From an uncultured Collinsella sp. (GTDB taxonomy: Bacteria > Actinomycetota > Coriobacteriia > Coriobacteriales > Coriobacteriaceae), in contig CABVCJ010000100.1 in the NCBI GenBank assembly GCA_902496845.1, positions 1 through 5,308 of the forward strand: a stretch of DNA of 5,308 bases, written 5' to 3'. Positions 1 to 5,308 of this stretch are shown here, piece by piece. Position 1 is the first letter of the stretch; every line of letters begins with the position of its first letter. Under the pieces are notes generated by a model. That model searched no databases. It was not told where the DNA came from and saw nothing but the letters and a program-made list of their open reading frames with translations. The position numbers and the translations under genes are program-made.

Positions 1-2
1 CC

Positions 3-641
3 GAGGCCGCGGCCAATGCCAAGGAGGTTCCCGCCCCCATGGTGTTTGCGCAGGGCCTGCTCGCGGCCATCTGCGTCGTGCTGGGCATTGGCGCTCCCGT
101 GATCGCGCCCGTGCTGGTCGATGTCGCCGCGTCCGTGCTGCATCCGTACGGCGGCGTGTTTGCCGCCGAGGGCATGGAGCTCATGAACCAGTACTCCGGC
201 GCTGCCACCTCCACGCCCGCAATCGCCATTGCGCTCGTGGTGCTCGTCGGCCTTGCCTGCGGCTATCGCAAGCTCAAGACCGTCGGTAAGGTGCAGAAGT
301 CCCAGCCGTGGGCATGTGGCTATGCTCCCAACGAGCATATGCCCGTCGTGGCCACGACCTTTGCCTCCGAGGTGTCCTGGTTTATGCAGCCGCTCTACAC
401 GCTGCGCGACCGCTGCACGGCCGTCTGCTGGTCCATCGCGCACTTCTTCCAGAAGCTCACCGGTGTGGCCGAGGCTGTGGAGCCCGTACCCGATAAGGTT
501 CTCGTCGATGCCCCGCATAAGGGTGTCGAAAAGCTCGCCGACCTCGCGACTAAGCTCGAGGGCGGCAACTACAGCATCTATATCTGCTACATCGTCGCGG
601 CACTCGTGGTGTTCCTCGTGCTCGCCGTGCAAATGGGTTAA
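3..641 (+). CDS. hyfB: Hydrogenase-4 subunit B (HyfB/HycC-like), 3' part only
   Basis: This is the C-terminal 212 residues of an antiporter-like (NuoL-type) membrane subunit of a group 4 [NiFe] hydrogenase; the frame is open through the left edge, so the gene begins outside the window. Visible are a hydrophobic helix just after the VPAPMVF segment, a second at about residues 70-90 of the fragment (AIALVVLVGLACGY), a WACGY motif typical of the HyfB/HycC C-terminal part, an amphipathic stretch, and a last helix ending ...VLAVQMG. The proton-channel core with its Glu and Lys residues would lie upstream and cannot be inspected. The family's usual length is about 600-670 residues, so roughly two thirds is missing. 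The ATG at 39 is probably an internal Met rather than the start, because the open frame continues upstream and this region is normally the tail of the protein. Identity rests on the motif and on being directly followed by hyfC. HycC of hydrogenase-3 is the alternative name, but the downstream D-E-F genes favour HyfB. Confidence 0.85.
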   Translation, partial: EAAANAKEVPAPMVFAQGLLAAICVVLGIGAPVIAPVLVDVAASVLHPYGGVFAAEGMELMNQYSGAATSTPAIAIALVVLVGLACGYRKLKTVGKVQKSQPWACGYAPNEHMPVVATTFASEVSWFMQPLYTLRDRCTAVCWSIAHFFQKLTGVAEAVEPVPDKVLVDAPHKGVEKLADLATKLEGGNYSIYICYIVAALVVFLVLAVQMG

Positions 642-648
642 GGAGGGG
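640..648 (+). promoter_or_regulatory. Ribosome binding site of hyfC
   Basis: An AAGGAGGGG sequence overlaps the last bases of the hyfB stop codon and lies about 5-7 bases before the ATG at 654. It fixes the hyfC start. Its overlap with the upstream stop would let ribosomes finishing hyfB feed hyfC translation. Confidence 0.85.
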
Positions 649-653
649 AGAGC

Positions 654-1580
654 ATGAACAACATCGTACTTGCCGTTCTGCAGGGCGTGGTCGTCATGGC
701 CGTCGCGCCGTTCTTCTCCGGTCTCGGTCGCGTGATCCGCGCCAAGATGCACAACCGTCGCGGCCCCAGCATCATGCAGGACTACCGCGACCTGGCCAAG
801 CTCTTTGCGCGCCCCGAGTCCCAGAGCGAGGACGCGAGCTTTGCGCTGCGCATTATGCCGCCGCTGTTCTTCGCCGTCGCCTTTATGCTCGCGATGGGTC
901 TGCCGCTTTTTACGGCACAAAGCCCCATCCCGGTCTTTGGTGACGCCATCACCATCATGTACAGCCTGGCGCTCGCCCGCTTCTTCTTCGCCCTCTGCGG
1001 TGTGGATTCGTCTAACGCCTACGCCGGTATCGGTGGCGTCCGCGAGCTGCTCATGAGCGTGCTCATCGAGCCGTCCATGCTGCTTGCGCTGTTTGCCGCC
1101 GCCCTGGTGTGCGGCTCCACCGACATCGCCACCATGGGTCAGCACATCATGACGGGCGCCATTGACGCGCCGGTCGCCGTGATCCTCGCCGGCATCGCCT
1201 TTGCGATTGCCTGCTACATGGAACTCGGCAAGCTGCCGTTTGACCAGGCCGAGGCCGAGCAGGAACTTCAGGAAGGCCCGCTTGCCGAGCTTTCCGGCCC
1301 GTCGCTCGCCATGGCCAAACTTGCCATGTCCATGAAGCAGGTCCTGGTCCTCGCTTGGTTCTGCGCGATCTTCGTCCCCTGGGGCGAGCCCGCGACCGTG
1401 GGCGCCGCCGCCGTTCTGGGTGCAGTCATCTTCCTGGTGAAGTGCCTGATCGACTTTGTCGTGTGCGGCGTGATCGAGAACTCTTGCTCGCGCTCGCGTT
1501 TTAAGGTGCTTGGCAATCAGACCTGGGCCGTCGTGGGCATCGCCGTTCTGGCGTTTGTCTTCGTGGTCGTCGGCGTGTAG
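654..1580 (+). CDS. hyfC: Hydrogenase-4 subunit C (HyfC/HycD, NuoH-like membrane anchor)
   Basis: This 308-residue integral membrane protein is of the NuoH/HycD/HyfC family, the subunit that anchors the hydrogenase catalytic arm to the membrane and links electron transfer to the ion-translocating modules. It has a first helix at about residues 3-23, then the family's cytoplasmic motif RRGPS (35-39) followed by QDYRDLAKLF (42-51). There are further helices at about 68-86, 98-117, 130-153, 172-190, 227-242, 248-272 and 290-307. The hallmark acidic loop ELGKLPFDQAEAEQELQEGP lies at 190-209, followed by AELSGPS at 211-217. Glu139 in LIEP and the Glu residues of the loop are the charged positions expected to form the quinone-site-like/E-channel region of NuoH homologues. 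The C-terminal ENSCSRSRF (275-283) resembles the E-N-x-x-A-R-x-R element of HycD. Length matches E. coli HycD (about 307). The start is supported by a strong ribosome site. The gene sits 12 bases after hyfB and 15 before hyfD. Confidence 0.93.
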   Translation: MNNIVLAVLQGVVVMAVAPFFSGLGRVIRAKMHNRRGPSIMQDYRDLAKLFARPESQSEDASFALRIMPPLFFAVAFMLAMGLPLFTAQSPIPVFGDAITIMYSLALARFFFALCGVDSSNAYAGIGGVRELLMSVLIEPSMLLALFAAALVCGSTDIATMGQHIMTGAIDAPVAVILAGIAFAIACYMELGKLPFDQAEAEQELQEGPLAELSGPSLAMAKLAMSMKQVLVLAWFCAIFVPWGEPATVGAAAVLGAVIFLVKCLIDFVVCGVIENSCSRSRFKVLGNQTWAVVGIAVLAFVFVVVGV

Positions 1581-1584
1581 GAGA

Positions 1585-1590
1585 AGGGAG
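1585..1590 (+). promoter_or_regulatory. Ribosome binding site of hyfD
   Basis: AGGGAG lies 5 bases before the ATG at 1596, in the 15-base gap after the hyfC stop. A second purine run (AGGAGA) overlaps the hyfC stop but is farther than usual from the start. The site supports ATG 1596, whose second codon TCA begins the conserved hydrophobic N-terminus. Confidence 0.7.
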
Positions 1591-1595
1591 AAACA

Positions 1596-3053
1596 ATGTC
1601 ATTTGCAGTCAGTCTGTCCCTTCTCGGCTTGGTCGCTATCGCGGCCCCGATGGTGGCCTCGGTGCTCGTCGCCCTGTTCCCCCGTTCGTACGCCAAGTGG
1701 TTCAGCGTTTTGGGTGCCGCCGTCTCGACGGTCTGCACCATCGCCCTCGCCGCGAATTTCGCCGGCGCCGGCATGCCCGACACGCAGGTCCCCCTGATCT
1801 CGTTTGGGCAGACCCTCGTCATGGGATTCACCTTCGATCGCATGAGCACGCTGCTCGCACCCGCCTTTGTGGGCATCGGCCTGCTTGTCGTGATCTATTC
1901 GATTCCCTATATGAGCGAGAATAACCGTGAGCATCCCGACGCGCCGCGTCGTCGCTTCTACGCGTACCTCGCGACCTTCATCGGTGCCATGGCCGGCCTC
2001 GTGTACAGCTCGACCCTTTTGGGCCAGCTCGTGTTCTTTGAGATCACGGGTGCGTGCTCTTGGGGCCTCATTAGCTACTACATGACGCCTACGGCCAAGA
2101 AGGCCGGCATGAAGGCCCTGATTATCACGCATATCGGTGCGCTCGGCCTGTATCTGGGCGCCGCTATCGTGTTTGCCCACACCGGCACCTTCGCCATTAC
2201 CGCGATTGCCGGCCTCGACGCCAAGCTCAAGGCCATCGTCCTTTTGCTCGTGCTGTTTGCGGCCTGGGCCAAGTCCGCACAGGTTCCCATGTACATGTGG
2301 CTGCCTTCGGCCATGGAGGCGCCGACGCCTGTTTCGGCCTACCTGCATGGTGCCTCGATGGTCAAGGTCGGCGTGTGCGTGTTCGCGCGCGCACTCGTCT
2401 CTGCCGGCGAGATTCCCGAGATCGTGGGCTGGGTCGCCATTATCGACGCCATGGTCACCATGCTCTTTGGTTTCCTGATGTACCTGCCGCAAAAGGACAT
2501 GAAGCGCCTGCTGGCCTTCTCCACGATCGCCCAGCTCTCCTATGTGTTCTTTGGTCTGGGCCTTTCGGTCTTTGGCAGCCAGCTGGCCTTTGACGGTGCC
2601 GTGTGCCACATCTTTAACCACGCTTTCGCCAAGACGCTGTTCTTCCTGATCGCCGGTTCGTTCTCCTTTACGCTCGGCACGCGTATGCTGCCCAAGCTTC
2701 GCGGCATCGTAAAGAAGTACCCGATCTCGGGCGTGGGCTTTGGTGTCGCGGCACTCGCCATTGCCGGCGTGCCGCCCATGAACACGTTCTTCTCGAAGTT
2801 CCAGATCATCGCCGGTGGCTTTTCTGTGGGTGCCGGCAACGTCGCGATCCTGGTGCTCGTGTGCATCATGGTCGCCGAGACCGTCGCCACCTTTGCCTGG
2901 TTCCTTAAGTGGATGGGCTATTGCCTGCCCGGCGAGCCGAGCGAAGAGGTCGCTGCGGGAGCCCCGCTTCCCCGCGCGATGGCGTTCGTGTTCATCGTGC
3001 TCATCACCATGGTCATCGTCAGCGGCCCGCTTTCGGCCAGCTGGATCGGTTAG
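1596..3053 (+). CDS. hyfD: Hydrogenase-4 subunit D (HyfD), antiporter-like proton-translocating subunit
   Basis: This is a 485-residue polytopic membrane protein of the proton-conducting transporter family (NuoL/NuoM/NuoN, MrpA/MrpD), with about 13-14 hydrophobic helices. The expected charged pathway is visible: Glu149 in VFFEITGACSW corresponds to the TM5 glutamate. Lys226 in AKSAQVPMYMWLP corresponds to the TM7 lysine of the broken helix, followed by EAPTPVSAYLHGASMVKVG with His251 and Lys257. KDMKRLLAFSTIAQLSY (300-316) is the family motif before TM10. Lys346 in NHAFAKTLFFLIAGS (341-355) corresponds to the TM12 lysine. The AKSAQ...PTPVSA wording is closer to NuoL than to NuoM. No extra C-terminal NuoL-type lateral helix is present; the protein ends after one last helix (460-478). 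Length agrees with E. coli HyfD (about 479). Predicted role: one of three ion-translocating modules of the hydrogenase-4 membrane arm, in the cytoplasmic membrane. hyfD rather than hyfB or hyfF is chosen from size and position between hyfC and hyfE. Confidence 0.9.
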   Translation: MSFAVSLSLLGLVAIAAPMVASVLVALFPRSYAKWFSVLGAAVSTVCTIALAANFAGAGMPDTQVPLISFGQTLVMGFTFDRMSTLLAPAFVGIGLLVVIYSIPYMSENNREHPDAPRRRFYAYLATFIGAMAGLVYSSTLLGQLVFFEITGACSWGLISYYMTPTAKKAGMKALIITHIGALGLYLGAAIVFAHTGTFAITAIAGLDAKLKAIVLLLVLFAAWAKSAQVPMYMWLPSAMEAPTPVSAYLHGASMVKVGVCVFARALVSAGEIPEIVGWVAIIDAMVTMLFGFLMYLPQKDMKRLLAFSTIAQLSYVFFGLGLSVFGSQLAFDGAVCHIFNHAFAKTLFFLIAGSFSFTLGTRMLPKLRGIVKKYPISGVGFGVAALAIAGVPPMNTFFSKFQIIAGGFSVGAGNVAILVLVCIMVAETVATFAWFLKWMGYCLPGEPSEEVAAGAPLPRAMAFVFIVLITMVIVSGPLSASWIG

Positions 3054-3058
3054 GAGGT
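3051..3058 (+). promoter_or_regulatory. Ribosome binding site of hyfE overlapping the hyfD stop
   Basis: The hyfD stop codon TAG is the first part of TAGGAGGT, a near-perfect anti-Shine-Dalgarno match 8 bases before ATG 3067. The overlap means a terminating ribosome uncovers the site and supports coupled translation of hyfD and hyfE. Confidence 0.85.
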
Positions 3059-3066
3059 AGAACGAC

Positions 3067-3720
3067 ATGGGTTATTCGATCGTCAACATCCTTGGCGGCC
3101 TTCTGATCGTCACGTCCACCATGGTGGTTGTCTCCAAGAACATCAAACATTCCATCCACTGGTATGCGGTGCAGTCGCTGGTGCTCGTGGGGCTGCTCGC
3201 CACGCTCGGTGTCACCACTGGTGCGCAGGAGCTGCTTATGTGGGCTGGATCTGCCTTTATCACTAAGGTCGTCCTGGTCCCTTACATCCTCAACCGCGCA
3301 TACAAGAAGATGGGCGAGCCGAGCGACGCATCGCTCAAGGCCGGCCTTAAGCCCGCATGGGCTATTTGCATCATCGCCGTCGAGGTCGCGATTTGCTTTG
3401 CCGTCGTGACGCAGATCAGCCTGCCCACGGCCGAGGTCGCAACGCCTGCGCTCGCTATTAGCTTCGCTCACTTCTTTGTGGGCCTCACCTGCATCATCTC
3501 GCAGCGCAACATCATGAAGCAGATCTTTGGATACTGCCTTATGGAAAACGGCAGCCATGTGACGCTCGCGCTTTTGGCCCCCACCGCTCCCGAGATCATC
3601 GAGATCGGTATCGCCACGGACGCCATCTTTGCCGTCATCATCATGTCCATCGTCGTGCGTCGCATTTGGGACGACTCCCACTCGCTCGATGCGCGCGACC
3701 TGTCCGAGCTGAGGGGGTAG
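3067..3720 (+). CDS. hyfE: Hydrogenase-4 subunit E (HyfE), NuoK/MnhC-like membrane subunit
   Basis: This 217-residue membrane protein has about seven hydrophobic segments (near residues 4-22, 32-50, 57-76, 97-117, 126-145, 152-171 and 177-198), matching the HyfE family at about 216 residues. It is twice the length of NuoK or MnhC (about 100), which separates it from complex I or Mrp subunits. The most recognisable part is RNIMKQIFGYCLMENGSHVT (147-166), with Glu160 in a membrane segment. Asp185 in the next segment (ATDAIFAVIIMSIVVRR) echoes the two buried carboxylates of NuoK. A charged tail (199-217, DDSHSLDARDLSELRG) is likely cytoplasmic. The role inferred from NuoK is to connect HyfC with the antiporter modules and pass the conformational or electrostatic signal for ion translocation; direct experimental support for HyfE is limited. 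It follows hyfD by 13 bases and precedes hyfF by 3, the order of the hyf operon. Confidence 0.9.
   Translation: MGYSIVNILGGLLIVTSTMVVVSKNIKHSIHWYAVQSLVLVGLLATLGVTTGAQELLMWAGSAFITKVVLVPYILNRAYKKMGEPSDASLKAGLKPAWAICIIAVEVAICFAVVTQISLPTAEVATPALAISFAHFFVGLTCIISQRNIMKQIFGYCLMENGSHVTLALLAPTAPEIIEIGIATDAIFAVIIMSIVVRRIWDDSHSLDARDLSELRG
3711..3717 (+). promoter_or_regulatory. Ribosome binding site of hyfF inside the end of hyfE
   Basis: GAGGGGG lies inside the last codons of hyfE, 6 bases before ATG 3724. Because the hyfE stop is only 3 bases from the start, this site both decides the start and points to translational coupling. Confidence 0.75.
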
Positions 3721-3723
3721 TCC

Positions 3724-5283
3724 ATGGAAACGTTGATTCTCGCCCTGCTCGCGACTCCTTTGGTGTTCTCGCTGGTCATGGCGTTTTTGCCCAAGAACAC
3801 GTCCTATAACGTGTTTGCCGGTCTCAACCTGGTCTCCGTCGCAGCCGTCCTGGTGCTGTCGATTATGACGGCCGGTGACGTCCTTATGAGCGGCGACACC
3901 GCGAGCGCTTTTGGCCTGTGGTTCCACCTCGATTCGCTGGGCGCCATCTTTGTGCTGCTCATCGGCTTTATCGGTTTTCTTACGGGGCTGTTCTCGCTGC
4001 CCTATGTAAAGGCCGATATCGAGGAGGGCTCCATGCCCGCCGAGCGCGCCAAGCAGTATTTTGCGCTGTTTAGCCTGTTCGTGTTCACCATGCTGCTCGC
4101 GTGCCTGTCCAACAACATGATCCTCACGTGGGCCGCCGTGGAGGCAACCACGCTTTCCACCGTGTTCCTCGTGGGTATCTACAAGAACAAGACGGCCCTC
4201 GAGGCTTCTTGGAAGTATGCGATGGTCTGCACCGCCGGCGTGGCCTTTGGCCTGTTCGGTACGCTGCTGATCTACGCCAACGCCGCCGACGTGATTCCCA
4301 ACGCCCACGAGGCCGCATTCCTGTCGTGCGTGCTGCCGTATGCCGACCAGTTCGACCCGACGCTCATGCGCCTCGCCTTTGCGTTTATCGTAATCGGCTT
4401 TGGCACCAAGGCCGGCCTGTTCCCCATGCACACTTGGCTGCCCGATGCCCACTCCCAGGCCCCGAGCCCTGTCTCGGCCCTGCTCTCGGGCGTGCTGCTT
4501 AAGTGCGCCATGCTTGTGATCATGCGCTTCTACGGCTTTACTATCCAAGCCGTGGGCGCCGAGTATCCGCAACTTTTGCTGCTGATCGTCGGCACGCTGT
4601 CCATTTTGGTGGCGGCACTTTCGATGTTCCGCCAGGACGACCTCAAGCGCCGCTTTGCGTACTCGTCTGTGGAGAACGTGGGCGTTATCGCCCTGTGTCT
4701 GGGTATCGGTGGCCCGCTGGGTATCGCCGCAGCCCTGCTGCACTGCGTGTTCCACGGCTTTACCAAGACGCTTGCCTTCTGCGTGTCCGGCAACATCCAG
4801 CACGCCTTTGGCACGCGTAGCCTGGCCAAGATCCAGGGCGTCGTCGAGGTTGCCCCCGCAACCGCCGCGCTCGCCGTCCTGGCGCTGCTCGGTCTTGGTG
4901 CCTTCCCGCCCTTTGGCATGTTTATCTCCGAGTTCCTGACTTTTGTCGCCGGTGTTACCGCCGGTCCCATGTGGCTGGTCGTCGTGGTCGCCCTCGGTCT
5001 TACCGTGGCCATCTCCGCGCTCACCCGCATCGCACTCAAGTCGGTATTCGGCCATGCGCCCCAGGGCATGGGCAAGCATGAGGCCCCGGCGCTCATGCTT
5101 ATTCCCGAAATCATCCTGGCTGTCATGATCTTGTGGTTTGGCATCGCCACCCCGCTGCCTCTCGTGCACGGTGTGGAGACCGCGACCGGCATCGTGCTCG
5201 AGCAGAGCACCGAGGAGCTTCACGCGACGCCGATGTACCGCGCTGTGTTCGGTACCGAGACCGCTCAGAGCGAGGTGGAGTAA
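3724..5283 (+). CDS. hyfF: Hydrogenase-4 subunit F (HyfF), antiporter-like proton-translocating subunit
   Basis: This 519-residue polytopic protein of the proton-conducting transporter family is close to the usual HyfF length (about 526). Visible pathway residues are Glu140 in LTWAAVEATTLS (TM5 position), Lys229 in FGTKAGLFPMHTWLPDAHSQ (227-245, the broken TM7 helix) and Lys260 in GVLLKCAM (TM8). The element RQDDLKRRFAYSSVENVG (303-320) is followed by His340 and His344 around LLHCVFHGFTKTLAF, with Lys348 as the TM12 lysine. The wording KAGLFPMHTWLPDAHS...PSPVSALLSG is of the NuoM/NuoN/MrpD kind and differs from the NuoL-like wording in HyfD, so the two are not a recent duplication. A motif GAFPPFGMFISEF (392-404) sits before the last helices. 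The C-terminal 35 or so residues are hydrophilic and probably lie outside the membrane. Predicted role: ion-translocating module of the hydrogenase-4 membrane arm. The gene begins 3 bases after hyfE and ends 3 bases before the next start, so it is translated as part of the same operon. Confidence 0.92.
   Translation: METLILALLATPLVFSLVMAFLPKNTSYNVFAGLNLVSVAAVLVLSIMTAGDVLMSGDTASAFGLWFHLDSLGAIFVLLIGFIGFLTGLFSLPYVKADIEEGSMPAERAKQYFALFSLFVFTMLLACLSNNMILTWAAVEATTLSTVFLVGIYKNKTALEASWKYAMVCTAGVAFGLFGTLLIYANAADVIPNAHEAAFLSCVLPYADQFDPTLMRLAFAFIVIGFGTKAGLFPMHTWLPDAHSQAPSPVSALLSGVLLKCAMLVIMRFYGFTIQAVGAEYPQLLLLIVGTLSILVAALSMFRQDDLKRRFAYSSVENVGVIALCLGIGGPLGIAAALLHCVFHGFTKTLAFCVSGNIQHAFGTRSLAKIQGVVEVAPATAALAVLALLGLGAFPPFGMFISEFLTFVAGVTAGPMWLVVVVALGLTVAISALTRIALKSVFGHAPQGMGKHEAPALMLIPEIILAVMILWFGIATPLPLVHGVETATGIVLEQSTEELHATPMYRAVFGTETAQSEVE
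5272..5280 (+). promoter_or_regulatory. Ribosome binding site of the gene starting at 5287
   Basis: GAGGTGGAG lies in the last sense codons of hyfF, 6 bases before ATG 5287. It supports reading that ATG as a true gene start even though only a few codons are visible. Confidence 0.65.
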
Positions 5284-5286
5284 CGA

Positions 5287-5308
5287 ATGATTGAAACTGA
5301 GAACAAGG
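5287..5308 (+). CDS. hyfG: Start of the next operon gene, probably hydrogenase large subunit HyfG (5' end only)
   Basis: Only seven complete codons (MIETENK) are visible before the window ends. They follow a good ribosome site and begin 3 bases after the hyfF stop. Nothing in these residues identifies the protein. The name is inferred only from operon order, since hyfF is followed in E. coli by hyfG, which encodes the NuoC/NuoD-like [NiFe] catalytic subunit. A different hydrogenase or accessory gene is possible. Confidence 0.45.

Noticed and set aside
229..657. A 142-codon plus-strand frame overlapping hyfB and the start of hyfC
   Set aside because: Ser/Pro/Arg/Cys-rich +1-frame product typical of high-GC shadow frames. 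The hyfB frame carries the conserved motifs.
1581..1595. Possible promoter or terminator between hyfC and hyfD
   Set aside because: The 15-base gap holds only a ribosome site; no hairpin followed by a T-run and no -35/-10 pair is visible. The other gaps are equally short.
1599..3068. A 489-codon open frame on the minus strand opposite hyfD
   Set aside because: Same artefact: codon-aligned with hyfD, low-complexity charged composition, no domain, and ending exactly opposite the TCA second codon of hyfD.
4530..5210. A 226-codon minus-strand open frame over hyfF
   Set aside because: Ser/Thr/Ala/Arg-rich shadow of hyfF in another frame, with no motif or gene context; hyfF is clearly the real gene.
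3019..5223. A 734-codon open frame on the minus strand opposite hyfE and hyfF
   Set aside because: It is the codon-aligned reverse complement of two real membrane-protein genes. The product is an implausible His/Gly/Asp/Arg/Gln-rich sequence without recognisable domains, and the openness follows from rare TTA/CTA/TCA codons.
1596..5283. Complex I (nuo) or Mrp antiporter operon as an alternative identity
   Set aside because: A 217-residue HyfE, a NuoH-like gene placed between two antiporter-like genes, and the B-C-D-E-F order match hydrogenase-4. nuoA/J/I and the small mrp genes are not present between these genes.

Overview
The window is fully coding on the + strand and holds a run of membrane-subunit genes from a hydrogenase-4 / formate hydrogenlyase type operon. 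These are the end of hyfB, complete hyfC, hyfD, hyfE and hyfF, and the first codons of a following gene that by position should be hyfG. The B-C-D-E-F order and the product sizes (308, 485, 217 and 519 residues) match what I recall of the Escherichia coli hyf operon. All identifications come from reading the proteins; no database search was run.

Layout: 3-641 is the C-terminal 212 residues of the HyfB antiporter-like subunit. 654-1580 is HyfC, the NuoH-like membrane anchor. 1596-3053 is HyfD and 3724-5283 is HyfF, both proton-translocating NuoL/M/N-type subunits. 3067-3720 is HyfE, a NuoK/MnhC-like small membrane subunit. 5287 onward is the start of the next gene. Gaps are 12, 15, 13, 3 and 3 bases, each start has a purine-rich Shine-Dalgarno sequence, and there is no room for a promoter or terminator. 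The window is therefore an interior slice of one polycistronic operon.

How the genes work together: in group 4 [NiFe] hydrogenases a cytoplasmic catalytic arm (HyfG, HyfI and Fe-S subunits) takes electrons, usually from a formate dehydrogenase, and reduces protons to H2. HyfC couples this arm to the membrane arm. HyfB, HyfD and HyfF are three antiporter-like modules and HyfE is a small connector, so the predicted complex has a larger membrane arm than hydrogenase-3 and could translocate ions. The conserved Glu/Lys residues expected for this are present in HyfD and HyfF. The catalytic and formate dehydrogenase genes are outside the window, so the electron donor is an inference.

Organism: base composition is high in G+C with strong C/G third-position preference, and TTA, CTA and TCA codons are almost absent. 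With strong AGGAGG-type ribosome sites, this fits a high-GC anaerobe; my best guess is a gut Coriobacteriia actinobacterium such as Collinsella, at low to moderate confidence. I see no mobile element, RNA gene, CRISPR array or unknown system here.
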